Source: Aestuariivita sp. (GTDB lineage Bacteria > Pseudomonadota > Alphaproteobacteria > Rhodobacterales > Rhodobacteraceae). From it: a DNA stretch of 64,000 nucleotides. A program made the translations under genes and the position numbers. Location of the stretch: NCBI GenBank assembly GCA_026709985.1, contig JAPORY010000078.1, forward strand, positions 1 to 64,000, in the 5' to 3' direction. The notes below the pieces were generated by a model. That model did not search any database. It was not told the DNA's origin and saw only the letters and a list, made by a program, of their open reading frames with translations. Shown piece by piece: positions 10,532-19,967 of the stretch; positions within the stretch are counted from its first letter, which is position 1, and each line of letters begins with the position of its first letter.

Positions 10532-11218
10532 GTCTTTGAGAATGACTTTACCAAGTCCTTTACCACTGCGGGAATGCTGAGCGTTAATCCTTGAAAGACC
10601 TAATCTTCAAGTGCGGTTTCTCTTAAAAATATGATGCGAAGCAAACTAATCGCTCGCGTTGGTCTTGTCTAAACTTGCAAGAATTTGAGTGCTTTTTCGA
10701 GACTTGTGTCGGCCTGAGTCTTTAGCGTTCCCAACGCATTGAGACCGAGCATTTTCTGCTCCAAATCCAAATTCATGAATTGTTCCTTTTGGAACGAGGA
10801 GAGCGTCTTGGATATCTTTCGATCTTGCAAACAAGAATGATGGCCGATAATTCGTCTTTATCAAGCAATGACAATTCATTCTGGTGCGAAACAACAACTG
10901 GACAGGATTCGCTCACCACAGCAAAAAAGAGGTTTCTTAACGGAAGGGCAGGGCGCCACTGTGCGAACAAACAAGTAAGGGAGAATGGAATATGGTTCGT
11001 TTGTACGAGGCAAAAGACAGCAATACAAACGGAGATTCAGGCGGATCCCCCGTAAAAAATATTTCTTATGACCGCGAGAATCATATGACTTAGCACCCGA
11101 TGTCGTAAAACTGTGAATTTGTGACAACATACGGGCAACGAAACGGCGAATCGTGCTAAGAGGAATTTCAAAAATTAGCGTGGGATCATCCTGCAAGTGG
11201 TCACATCTACCCTTGATA
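10532..11218. other. Gene-poor stretch downstream of the liu operon
   Basis: Frames here are short, cysteine-rich or shadowing and none is recognised as a family protein, apart from the small minus-strand frame listed at 10669-10776. The stretch separates the liu operon from a degraded toxin-antitoxin locus. Confidence 0.4.
10669..10776 (-). CDS. Possible 35-residue small protein
   Basis: A minus-strand frame of 35 codons starts at ATG 10776 with AAAAGGA about 7 bases upstream, a reasonable ribosome binding site. The product (MNLDLEQKMLG... to ...ALKFLQV) is one amphipathic helix with regularly spaced leucines and no cysteines, unlike random frames nearby. I do not recognise a family. It may be a real small protein or the tail of an eroded gene. 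Confidence 0.25.
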   Translation of the reverse strand: MNLDLEQKMLGLNALGTLKTQADTSLEKALKFLQV

Positions 11219-11242
11219 AATTGTGAACCATGGTTTACAATT
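11219..11242. promoter_or_regulatory. 24-bp near-perfect palindrome, likely toxin-antitoxin operator
   Basis: The left half AATTGTGAACCA and right half TGGTTTACAATT are inverted repeats with a single mismatched pair. The palindrome lies just upstream of the toxin frame. Type II toxin-antitoxin operons are commonly autorepressed through such palindromes bound by the antitoxin, so this is the natural operator candidate. Confidence 0.55.
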
Positions 11243-11247
11243 ATCAA

Positions 11248-11542
11248 ATGCCTGACGTTGTTGAGAGTTCTGCATTCAAATCTTGGATCCGCACCTTGCG
11301 CGATCGGGGCGATTGCCCGGATCAATGCACGGATAAGGAGTCTATCACTGGATCACCGTAGCGATGTCAAGGCGGTGGGAAATGGCGTGAACGAAATACG
11401 TATTCATCATGGGCCTGGTTACCGTGTGTATTTTATCCGCGATTCAGGGACAGTCGTTGTGTTGTGCGGCGGCGACAAGAACAGCCAGCAACGTGATATT
11501 AAACGTGCCGAAAAACTAGCCCGGAACTGGAGACAAAGATGA
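11248..11542 (+). pseudogene. RelE/HigB-type addiction-module toxin, frameshifted
   Basis: Two frames together give one ~98-residue toxin of the COG3657-like RelE/HigB family (mRNA interferase fold). The first frame starts at ATG 11248 (MPDVVESSAFKSWIRTLRDR). The rest (IARINARIRSLSL, GVNEIRIHHGPGYRVYF, VVLCGGDKNSQQRDI) is in the +1 frame. The switch falls in a run of four G at 11306-11309; removing one G would restore LRDRAIARINARI, the family pattern. This could be a true inactivation, phase variation or an assembly error. It overlaps the antitoxin by 4 bases. An upstream ATG at 11230 lies inside the palindrome and is less likely. Confidence 0.8.
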
Positions 11543-11874
11543 ACAAGACTTTCACTAAATGGGATCCTGCAGAACACCTGAAAACGCCGGTAGATGCGCG
11601 ACTCCATTTGGAAGCCTGTGCGGCGGAGGATCCGGGCGACGGCAATTTGATCCGTGCAGCACTCAACGACATCGCACGCTCCAGAAACATGAGTCGACTG
11701 GCACATGAAGCAGGGATGACCCGTGAGGGTCTATATAAGGCCTTATCCGAGAATGGTAATCCCAGTTTTGCGACAGTTATGCGGATCACTCGAGCCTTGG
11801 GAATGCATTTGAGGATTACGGCACAAAATCGCGTCTTGGATGATTCAGCGATGCTCCCTGGCGAGGCATCGTAA
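11539..11874 (+). CDS. Addiction-module antidote protein (HigA-like, helix-turn-helix)
   Basis: A 111-residue antitoxin of the 'putative addiction module antidote' family. The N-terminal part (FTKWDPAEHLKTPVDARLHLEAC) is the usual toxin-facing segment, and the C-terminal half is an XRE-like helix-turn-helix (MSRLAHEAGMTREGLYKALSENGNPSFATVMRI split over 50-90). The gene is intact while its toxin is frameshifted, which is the tolerated direction of decay because a free antitoxin is harmless. It overlaps the toxin stop by 4 bases and probably represses the operon through the palindrome at 11219-11242. Confidence 0.87.
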   Translation: MNKTFTKWDPAEHLKTPVDARLHLEACAAEDPGDGNLIRAALNDIARSRNMSRLAHEAGMTREGLYKALSENGNPSFATVMRITRALGMHLRITAQNRVLDDSAMLPGEAS

Positions 11875-12389
11875 ATCCAGCGACAGTCCCGAATTCAAAT
11901 TCGGAACTATTCGGCAAATCTGCGAAAGCAGATTCCAGATGCCGCCAGTCTGCACCCGCCCGAAAAAATTGCCGAATGCCGCAGATGGGCTCTGTTCACT
12001 CGGCCAACCAAGCTGCTTCGGTCGGGCTATGCCTTCCCTCAGCCCATGGCCGCAGTCGCCGATCGCATTGACCTCGCGATAGGATTGCGAATGTCGTTTA
12101 TGAGCCTAAACCTCAAGAAAACCCGCTCCTTCGCCACTGCATTCTAGCTTCCTTGGGTCGACACACATTACGGAAGAAGGCGGTTTTCGATCCGACGGCA
12201 AAACAAACTATCGCCCCTATAGGAATAATGCCGCTATTCTAGTCCTATCCTACGAACTTCAGCACCGCGACACAATCTGCGCCGATCAAGCAAAATAAGT
12301 ATCCATGCCTAAAAGACAAATTTCATTACTTTACCCAAATAATTCACTCGGTCTAAGATTTCGGGGTTTTATAAATCAGTGTTGTGCAA
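11875..12389. other. No recognisable gene
   Basis: Frames are short on both strands. I see no family motif, RNA gene or repeat. Together with the broken gene that follows it looks like eroded accessory sequence. Confidence 0.4.
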
Positions 12390-12793
12390 CTAATTCTTTG
12401 GAGTTTGCGGAGAACCTTTTTCAAATTCCAACAGAAGGCGGCGCAGTTCTTTCGCGTCCTCAATTGGAGCAATAGAGACATTTACCAAAAAATCCATGTC
12501 GAATTCATCCGCTTTATATTTCCTTGGCAACCCCGTTTTCATAGCCACAACCCAAAAGGCATAGGGACGTGGCCTGCCGAGATATTTCTCAACTTCCGCC
12601 GCTTGCTCCTGAATCGAGTCACAAGAGCCTTGCAGATGCAGCTGCGTTTCTCAGAGTTGAGAAAGGCCGATAAATCTTGCGTGATGTCTATTTTTTTCGT
12701 CGCATATGTCGACCATTGTTTAATCATGGAGGTCAACCAGCTTTCATAGGTCGGATCTTGAAAGTTAATGCGGGACTCGCAAACACTTCGCAA
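12390..12793 (-). pseudogene. Broken gene of unknown function
   Basis: Two minus-strand frames appear to be halves of one protein. The upstream half (12793 to about 12640) reads ...YATKKIDITQDLSAFLNSE, and the downstream half in another frame reads IQEQAAEVEKYLGRPRPYAF, then WVVAMKTGLPRKYKADEFDM and EDAKELRRLLLEFEKGSP before a TAG at 12390-12392. The downstream half has ordinary protein composition with alternating charged helices. A single-base shift near 12650 would join them. I do not recognise the family and the 5' end is unclear. Confidence 0.4.
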
Positions 12794-14431
12794 TCAGTTG
12801 CCGGCACTTTCCATTTGCCGATTCTCCAAAACATCTTCTAGCCAGCCGAGACGCATTTCTGGAACCGAACTCAAGAGCAAATCTGTATAGTCATCGTAAG
12901 GCGGGCTCAAGACTTTGGATTTGCCGCCATAACGCTGAACTCTGCCTTGGTACATCACCGCTATACTATCAGCGATGGCCCGCACCGTTGCGATGTCGTG
13001 CGTAATAAAAAGATAGGCAACATTTTCAATACGTTGCAAATCTAATAATAGCCGCAAAATGCCATCCGCAACCAATGGATCTAGGGCCGAGGTTACCTCA
13101 TCGCAGATGATCAATTTGGGCTTTGCAGCAAGCGCACGAGCGATACAAACCCGCTGCTTTTGTCCCCCTGACAGTTCGGCCGGATAGCGATCAATGAAAT
13201 CAATTCCCATCTCAATCTCATCAAGAAGATCAATCACACGCTGTCGCTTCTCCTCTCCCTTTAGACCAAAGTAAAACTCGACTGGCCGGCCGATGATGGT
13301 GCCTACAGTGTGTCGAGGGTTCATGGCGACGTCGGCCATCTGATAGATCATCTGGAGTTGCCGGAGATCTTCGCGCGAACGAGAAGCTAAGTCGGGCGTA
13401 AGTTCTTGACCATCAAAGACCAGCCGCCCGATTCTCGGTGGCAATAGACCAGTGATCACCCGCGCTAAAGTTGATTTTCCGGAGCCTGATTCGCCCACAA
13501 CTGCGAGGGTTTGGCCCGCGTGAATTTCAACGTTTACATCGGTGAGCACATCTAATTTTGTACGCGGATAACTGGCCGTAATGTCGATACAACGCAAAAT
13601 TGGTTCATCAGTGGGCGTATTTTCAGGATGTTCAATCGAACGTACCGAAACCAACGCTTTCGTATACTCCTGTTTCGGAGAATTTATGATTTGCTGGGTT
13701 GTTCCATACTCAACCATGTCTCCGAGACGAAGAACCATGATCGCATCGGATACTTGTGCAACCACCGCCAAATCGTGGGTAATATAGACTGCAGCAACGC
13801 CAGTCTCGTGAATCGCCTTTTTGATTGCTGCTAGAACGTCAATTTGAGTGGTGACGTCGAGTGCCGTTGTTGGTTCATCAAAGATCACAAGTTGAGGCTG
13901 CGGGCACAGGGCCAAGGCCGTCATACAGCGCTGAAGTTGGCCGCCAGAAACCTGATGTGGATAGCGATTGCCGATGGTCTCTGGCTCTGGGAGGCCTAGT
14001 TGTTCAAACAGATCGACGGCTCGGCTTTCCGCCTCCGAACGCGAGAATTTTCCATACCGCACCGATGCCTCAACGACTTGATCTAAGATTTTCTTTGCTG
14101 GATTGAAGCTAGCTGCGGCTGATTGTGAAACATAACTCACCTCGCCCCCGCGCAACGAGCGAACATCGGTGCGCGACGTCTGTAGAATATCGCGGCCATT
14201 GACCCAGACCTCACCCCCTGTAATTTTAATACCGCCACGACCAAAGGCGAGAGTGGCAAGACCTATCGTCGATTTTCCAGCGCCCGACTCGCCAATCAAC
14301 CCCAAAACCCTTCCCGACTCCAAATCAAAATCAACGCCGTGAACAATTTCGATATCATGCGGTTTTTCATTCGGGGGGTAGACGGTTGCACCGATCCTCA
14401 AATCACGCACACGAACTAAGGGTTCAGTCAT
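12794..14431 (-). CDS. Dual ATP-binding subunit of peptide-type ABC importer (DppD-DppF fusion)
   Basis: A 545-residue protein with two complete ABC ATPase domains. In the first half: Walker A GESGAGKST near 43-51, signature VSGGQLQRC near 165, Walker B LVIFDEP. In the second half: Walker A GESGSGKST near 315-323, signature LSGGQKQRV near 428, Walker B LIICDEV. This matches the GsiA/YejF arrangement in the peptide/opine/nickel family. The two permease genes and the binding-protein gene lie directly upstream on the same strand, giving a complete importer. A 153-base gap separates it from the permease, with no visible gene. Peptides or short oligomers are the likely substrates, but the cargo is not determined. 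Confidence 0.92.
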   Translation of the reverse strand: MTEPLVRVRDLRIGATVYPPNEKPHDIEIVHGVDFDLESGRVLGLIGESGAGKSTIGLATLAFGRGGIKITGGEVWVNGRDILQTSRTDVRSLRGGEVSYVSQSAAASFNPAKKILDQVVEASVRYGKFSRSEAESRAVDLFEQLGLPEPETIGNRYPHQVSGGQLQRCMTALALCPQPQLVIFDEPTTALDVTTQIDVLAAIKKAIHETGVAAVYITHDLAVVAQVSDAIMVLRLGDMVEYGTTQQIINSPKQEYTKALVSVRSIEHPENTPTDEPILRCIDITASYPRTKLDVLTDVNVEIHAGQTLAVVGESGSGKSTLARVITGLLPPRIGRLVFDGQELTPDLASRSREDLRQLQMIYQMADVAMNPRHTVGTIIGRPVEFYFGLKGEEKRQRVIDLLDEIEMGIDFIDRYPAELSGGQKQRVCIARALAAKPKLIICDEVTSALDPLVADGILRLLLDLQRIENVAYLFITHDIATVRAIADSIAVMYQGRVQRYGGKSKVLSPPYDDYTDLLLSSVPEMRLGWLEDVLENRQMESAGN

Positions 14432-14584
14432 GGCGCAATCTCACAGTTTGACTTGAGGGTTGGATTACCGCTATCGTGGCACAATGGCGCCGAGGAGCGG
14501 AAAAGTTATGGGGCGTCAAGAAAGATGATCGGCAGGCTTTGCCGCACACTAATCCGCCGGTAAGGTCACACAGATCCCATCGCA

Positions 14585-15412
14585 TCATCCGCGTCCTCCC
14601 TTGAGCGATGTCGTCCGGCTCAAGATCCAATCAGCTACGAGATTTACGGAAATCGCCAAGATCGCGATCGTAATCGCCGGGTATAGTGCCGCGCCGATAC
14701 CGTACGTTAACCCCTCCGCGTTTTCTTTCACGATTCCTCCGAGATCGGCTTGCGGCGGCTGTATGCCAAGTCCAAGAAACGATAGGGTAGAAATGAACAA
14801 CACCGCAAAAATAAACCGCAGCCCCATTTCTGCGACGAGAGGTGAAAGCGCATTGGGAAGAATTTCTCGGAAAATTATCCACCACCGGTTCTCACCGCGA
14901 AGTTTTGCTGCTTCCACATAATCCATAACGTTAATGTCGACGGCTACCGCACGCGCCAAGCGGTACACTCGGGTTGCGTCAAGTAACCCCATCACAAGAA
15001 TGAGTATCAAGATGGTGATGGGGGTGATTGAGAGAATAACCAGCGCAAAGATCAGCGACGGGATTGACATCAAGAGGTCGACGAAGCGTGAAAGAGCTTG
15101 ATCAATCCAACCACCCATAACGGCTGCCAAAAACCCCAATACTGAGCCAGTGGTAAAACTTAGAATTGTTGCCAGTGTTGCAATCCATATGGTCGTACGC
15201 AGACCATAAATCATGCGGCTGAGCAGATCACGACCGATACCATCGGTGCCGAGCAGGAACTCGGAGGTCGCCGGTTCCCAAAAACCGTTCGACACAACTT
15301 CATCGTACCCATACGGCGCGATGAGCGGTGCAAAAAGCGCGATCAAAAAGAACGATAGGGTAAAGCAAATACCGATGATTGCGGCAAAAGGGATGCGAAC
15401 AAACACGCTCAA
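14585..15412 (-). CDS. ABC transporter permease, DppC-like
   Basis: A 275-residue inner-membrane permease of the peptide/nickel family. The N-terminal membrane helix (IIGICFTLSFFLIALFAPLI) is followed by the characteristic periplasmic segment with LLGTDGIGRDLLSRMIYGLR, and the cytoplasmic EAA loop reads YVEAAKLRGENRWWIIFREI, which docks on the ATPase. Start is TTG with AGAG upstream, five bases after the DppB-like stop. It pairs with the gene upstream to form the channel. Confidence 0.92.
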   Translation of the reverse strand: MSVFVRIPFAAIIGICFTLSFFLIALFAPLIAPYGYDEVVSNGFWEPATSEFLLGTDGIGRDLLSRMIYGLRTTIWIATLATILSFTTGSVLGFLAAVMGGWIDQALSRFVDLLMSIPSLIFALVILSITPITILILILVMGLLDATRVYRLARAVAVDINVMDYVEAAKLRGENRWWIIFREILPNALSPLVAEMGLRFIFAVLFISTLSFLGLGIQPPQADLGGIVKENAEGLTYGIGAALYPAITIAILAISVNLVADWILSRTTSLKGGRG

Positions 15413-15417
15413 TTCTC

Positions 15418-16377
15418 TTATCTAGGATGCCGTAATCGCGGATTCGCCAGAATCGAGACCAAGTCAGCGATCAAGTTAAGACCAATATAGATGGTCGCAA
15501 ATATCATGCCGCACGCTTGCACAACCGGAATGTCGCGTTTGGTGACATGGTCAACCAGATACTGACCCATGCCGGGGTAAACAAAAACAACCTCAACAAC
15601 GACCACACCGACGACTAGGTAGGCTAAATTCAACATGATTACGTTAATGACTGGCGAGATTGAGTTCGGAAACGCATGACGGCTGATCACGGCAAAGCGT
15701 GTTAGGCCCTTAAGTTCAGCGGTTTCAATATAGGCAGATTGCATCACGTTGAGGATCGCTGCACGGGTCATGCGCATCATGTGTGCAAGTACAACGAGTG
15801 TGAGCACCAAGATCGGTATCGCAATCGAGTCGAGACGAGTGAGCAAATCGGCGTCTGGGCGATATCCGACCGCTGTCGGCGAAAACCAATTCAGTTTTAC
15901 GCCAAGAATAAACATCAAGATATAGCCAATGACAAACTCTGGCATTGAGATGGTGGTTAACGTCGTAGCAGAAATTGACTTGTCGGGCCATCGGTCGCGG
16001 TAGCGTACCGCGAGCAATCCAAGAAAAATCGCGAGCGGCACGGCTATAATTGCTGCCCAAAAGGCAAGAAACAGGGTGTTGGCTAATCGACGACCAATTG
16101 CCTCGTTGATATCTTGACCCGAGGTCAGGGCAGTACCAAGATCGCCAGTCAGCAGGCCGCCGAGCCAATCAAGATAGCGTTCGACGGGAGGTCTATTGAC
16201 GCCCAACTCTTCTCTGAGATTGGCGAGCGCTTCAGGCGTTGCTGATTGTCCTAAGATTTGTTGGGCGACATCGCCAGGCAGGAGAATCGTTCCCACAAAT
16301 ATCAGTAACGAAACCAGAAAAAGCAACAGCAAGCCCAGCGCAATGCGCTGGGCCAAGACACTGGCTATTGACCCCAT
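15418..16377 (-). CDS. ABC transporter permease, DppB-like
   Basis: A 319-residue permease. It begins with a membrane helix (LGLLLLFLVSLLIFVGTILL) and the family segment PGDVAQQILGQSATPEALANL, and carries the EAA-type loop YIETAELKGLTRFAVISRHA before the last helices, with PGMGQYLVDHVTKRD near the C-terminus. This is the usual DppB layout. It starts one base after the binding-protein stop codon, so translation is coupled. Confidence 0.92.
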   Translation of the reverse strand: MGSIASVLAQRIALGLLLLFLVSLLIFVGTILLPGDVAQQILGQSATPEALANLREELGVNRPPVERYLDWLGGLLTGDLGTALTSGQDINEAIGRRLANTLFLAFWAAIIAVPLAIFLGLLAVRYRDRWPDKSISATTLTTISMPEFVIGYILMFILGVKLNWFSPTAVGYRPDADLLTRLDSIAIPILVLTLVVLAHMMRMTRAAILNVMQSAYIETAELKGLTRFAVISRHAFPNSISPVINVIMLNLAYLVVGVVVVEVVFVYPGMGQYLVDHVTKRDIPVVQACGMIFATIYIGLNLIADLVSILANPRLRHPR

Positions 16378-17961
16378 TTAAGCCTTCACCCACATCCTCA
16401 TTGGCGCGGTGTAGTTCATAAAGGCAAACCCAATCGGGATATCTTCCCAACCCTCTATTCGATCAGACTGCGCGTCAATAAAGTCGTTGAACATCGGGCA
16501 AATCAGTCCGCCTTCGTCTCTAATCAAGTTGCTCATATCGGTATACATCTGTTGACGCTTGGTTTGATCAAGTTCCGCACGAGCGGTCAGGAGGAGTTGG
16601 TCAAATTGATCGTTAAAGAAGCGGGTATCGTTCCAATCGGCAGTTGAGAGATACGCCGTAGAGAACATCTGGTCTTGGCTCGGGCGGCCGCCCCAGTAAG
16701 AAGTGCAGAACGGTTGTTTGTTCCAAACCTCTGACCAGTAGCCATCATTTGGCTCACGCTTAATTTCGAGCGGTATTCCTGCCGCTGCTAGAGACTGTTG
16801 GAAAAGAGCCGCTGCGTCGGGAGCGCCGGGGAAAGAATTGTCCGAAGTACGAAGCAAAATAGTGCCGTCGAAACCAGACTTATCGAAGTGGAATTTTGCC
16901 TTATCGGGATCATATTCCCGTTGCTCAATATCGTCGAAGAGAGGGTAGGATTCGTTGATCGGGGTATCATTACCGACTGATCCGTACCCAAAGAGAATCT
17001 TGTCAACCAATTCTTGACGGTTGATTCCATACTTTAGTGCTGTCCGTAAGTCATTGTTATCAAATGGCGCGGAATTACAGTGCATGATAAAGACGTAATG
17101 CCCAGCACTTGGAACCGAATGGACATTGATATTCGGTGCGCGGCCAACTAGACCAGCGGTGCGGGGAGGTACGCGGTCAATGAGGTCAACTTGTCCCGAC
17201 TGGAGGGCCGCCACCCTTGCCGTATTGTCATTAATCACGATGAGCTCAATTTCGGACGCGTACCCATAGTCACCCCAATAGTTGGGATTTTTTTCGAATA
17301 GGAACCTGACGCCCATTTCGTGATCCTTCAGCACATAGGGCCCAGTGCCAACGGCTGCCAGTGGGTCATTCTTGCCGCCCTCCGGTTGAATAACGAGGTG
17401 ATAGTCCTGCATGTAATAGGGCAGGTCAGCGTTGGCGTTCTTAAGGCCGATCACAACGGTATTGCCATCAGCCGAGACCGAATCAATGTCCCGTAGCAAA
17501 CCGAGCGCACCCGATTTTGTATCTTCTCCGACGTGCCGATCAATAGTAGCGATCACATCCTGCGCGGTAACCGAGCGACCGTTCGAAAAGGTGATACCGT
17601 CGCGAATTCTAAATCGCCAAGTTTTTGCGTCATCTGAACCTTCGAAGCTTTCAGCGACGCGACCCTCAAGGCCGCCGCCCTTTACGAGTTGCAGGAGCGT
17701 TTCTCCCCAAAGAAGATTGACTTGACTCGCCACGGAGTTTGCGGCAAGCGCGGGATCAAGACTGTCGGTGGTTGCACCACCCTGAATGCCGAGCCGAATG
17801 GTGCCGCCAGTTTGTGGGCCGGCCGCGCGTACGGCGTTCGCTAACATCGCATTGGCCGTTGTCGCCGCAACCCCCAGCGCCATTGCTCGACCAACAAACT
17901 CGCGCCGGCTCATTAGGCCTATTGCTGCGCGTTGGGCATAATATTTCAATTGCTTGTTCAT
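16378..17961 (-). CDS. Extracellular solute-binding protein family 5, Tat-exported
   Basis: A ~527-residue periplasmic binding protein of the peptide/nickel class. The N-terminus has a twin-arginine motif (SRREFVGRA) and a hydrophobic Ala-rich stretch ending in AVRAAG, so it is exported by Tat. Family features include LRDIDSVSADGNTVVIGLKN and VGTGPYVLKDHE in the first lobe. I placed the start at ATG 17961, six bases after GGAG; nearby ATG and TTG starts differ by at most four residues. It is first in the operon and delivers the ligand to the permease pair. The ligand is unknown. Confidence 0.9.
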   Translation of the reverse strand: MNKQLKYYAQRAAIGLMSRREFVGRAMALGVAATTANAMLANAVRAAGPQTGGTIRLGIQGGATTDSLDPALAANSVASQVNLLWGETLLQLVKGGGLEGRVAESFEGSDDAKTWRFRIRDGITFSNGRSVTAQDVIATIDRHVGEDTKSGALGLLRDIDSVSADGNTVVIGLKNANADLPYYMQDYHLVIQPEGGKNDPLAAVGTGPYVLKDHEMGVRFLFEKNPNYWGDYGYASEIELIVINDNTARVAALQSGQVDLIDRVPPRTAGLVGRAPNINVHSVPSAGHYVFIMHCNSAPFDNNDLRTALKYGINRQELVDKILFGYGSVGNDTPINESYPLFDDIEQREYDPDKAKFHFDKSGFDGTILLRTSDNSFPGAPDAAALFQQSLAAAGIPLEIKREPNDGYWSEVWNKQPFCTSYWGGRPSQDQMFSTAYLSTADWNDTRFFNDQFDQLLLTARAELDQTKRQQMYTDMSNLIRDEGGLICPMFNDFIDAQSDRIEGWEDIPIGFAFMNYTAPMRMWVKA

Positions 17962-18449
17962 CATGTTCTCCAAAAATGCTTTCAGTATCCGAAGGTTCGG
18001 ATGATCTCAAATGTAATCATCTCTCGAAACAACATCCTCTATACTGACCTAACGGCCTGCTTGCAGGCAACTTCAAGAACAGATAAAGGCTCTGTTTTTC
18101 TTGTTACGCAAATACACAATTATGTCAACAGTACTGTCGCATTTGCTGTATATTCGCAATGAGACTCCCGTTGTAGATAACGGGGTTTCTTACTTCTTGA
18201 GCTGCCGTAACCCACCAGTGTAAGTCCGCTTTTTGCATGCTTCTTGAAGCAGAAATTGGCGTCCTGCCGTGGACGGCTTCGTTATCGCCATAGCCTTACC
18301 TTACCACACACAACGTAAAATGCAATGATTTATATCACAACTCTAAACACGGCGGTTGTTGTGGCATTGGATAGTTCAAAGCTCGCAAAGAAATCGAGTT
18401 CGGGTCGGTTTTCCTACTAATGGTAGGCAGACCGCTAAGCCTTTATACA
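17962..18449. other. Intergenic region upstream of the peptide ABC operon
   Basis: No gene is seen. A perfect inverted repeat GCCTGC-TT-GCAGGC lies at 18055-18068, about 90 bases upstream of the binding-protein start, and may be an operator or leader hairpin. A second small hairpin, CCCGTT-N6-AACGGG at 18167-18184, is followed by GTTTCTT on the plus strand. A promoter for the ABC operon should be here but no convincing -35/-10 pair stands out. Confidence 0.35.
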
Positions 18450-19967
18450 CTAGCCCTGCGACAACGTAGCGGGGAATTTGCTCCGCAACGCATTCTTTTG
18501 TATTTTGCCCCTCGCATTTCGTGGCAACGAGTCGAGGATTTGATAGTAACGCGGGTGCTTGAAGCGAGCCAATGAACCCGTCACTTGAGCCTTGACCGCT
18601 TCCAGATCTATTGTTTAATTGTCCTCTGCAACCAAAGCCACAACAACGATTTCGCCATACTCTTCGTCGAGAATGCCGAATACAGCGGCTTCTTTGACGC
18701 CAGTCAGCGCATAAACAGTGTCTTCAATCTCTTCGGGATAGACGTTGTAACCGCTAGTAATAATTAAATCTCTTGCGCGTCCGACGATTGACAAATAACC
18801 ATCTTCGCTAAGTTCCCCCAAATCTCCCATAACAAAAAAGCCATCTTCACCAAACTCAGACGCAGATTTTCCTGGCTTATTCCAATATCCAGCGCAGACG
18901 TTTGGTCCTCGAACTTCGATCATCCCTAGAGAATTTATAGGCAGTTCAGCACCACTGTCGATATCGGTGATTCGCACCGCAATATCGGGAAGTTTTGTGC
19001 CAACACTGTTGGCACGACGCTCTCCGCCGACAGGATTTGAGGTAATCATTCCCGTTTCAGTCATGCCGTAGCGCTCAAGGATGGTATACCCGGTGCGTTT
19101 AGCGAAATCAGAGAGGGTTTCGGGTCGAAGGGGCGCACTTCCCGAAATAAACAAGCGCATCTTCGCCGCTCGGCGTTGGTTAAGGTCGGGATGCGCCAAT
19201 AGCCGCGTGTAAAAGGTCGGCACCCCCATCAACAAGGTCGCCGCCGAAAGGTTCTTGATGATTGCCTCTTCATCAAACTTCGGCATAAAGAGTATTTTCG
19301 CGCCTGCCAACAGACAGATGTTCACAGCGACAAAAAGCCCGTGTGTATGAAAGATGGGCAACGCGTGAATAAGAATATCTGACTTACAGATTCGCCAACA
19401 ATCAACCAAAGCGAGTGCATTCGATAGGAGGTTGCCGTGAGTCAACATCACCCCCTTCGGACGACCAGTTGTCCCCGAGGTGTACATCAGGGCAGCAAGA
19501 GCTTGCGATCCTTACGGCATAGGATCGAACCCGATATTTTCTCGGTGCACTTGCTGCGTTAGGCTTCCTCTGCCGTCAGAGTCGAGGGTCAAAACTCTTG
19601 CTCCGCAACTAACAGCGAAGGCCGAAACCTGATCATATGCCTTCGTGCTACAAACAAAAATGCTCGGACTGGCGTCTTGTAAGATGAAAGAAATTTCGTC
19701 GACAGTATAGGCTGTATTGAGCGGCAAGAACACACCGCCTGCTTAAATAGTTGCGGCATAGAGGGTTAGAACTTCGAGGGATTTTTCTGCTTGAACCGAA
19801 ACCCGATCATTGGGCTTTAAGCCATTCTTAACCAGCACATTTGCCATCTTGCTCGAAAGTCGAACAAAGTCAGCATAAGAGGTCGTTTTCCGTGGAGCTT
19901 GCTCTACAAAGACATCAGAATTGTTCCTGTGATGCGAGAACAAGCTATCGGATAGGTGATTTGACAC
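18450..19967 (-). pseudogene. matB: Malonyl-CoA synthetase (MatB-like), three in-frame stops
   Basis: One minus-strand frame of 506 codons, the full MatB length, is interrupted only by three TAA codons at 19743-19745, 19512-19514 and 18615-18617. Between them the family sequence is continuous: AGGVFLPLNTAYTVDEISF, the P-loop MYTSGTTGRPKGVMLTHGN, HALPIFHTHGLF, LERYGMTETGMITSNP, GRARDLIITSGYNVYPEEIE, and after the last stop LARFKHPRYYQI and the catalytic-lysine region LPRNARGKIQKN. There is no frameshift or deletion. A functional enzyme would make malonyl-CoA from malonate. As read it yields only fragments. Sequencing error is unlikely to create three stops of the same kind. Confidence 0.88.

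Noticed and set aside
10876-11325. A 149-codon minus-strand frame opposite the toxin start
   Set aside because: It overlaps the toxin coding region and palindrome and its C-terminal part is cysteine-rich and random-looking.
18167-18190. Small hairpin followed by GTTTCTT as a terminator
   Set aside because: No plus-strand gene ends upstream of it and the minus-strand side has no T-run, so a terminator role is unsupported.
18450-19967. Recoding of TAA as a sense codon in the matB-like gene
   Set aside because: TAA ends many intact genes in this window, and no recoding element is visible; a pseudogene is simpler.
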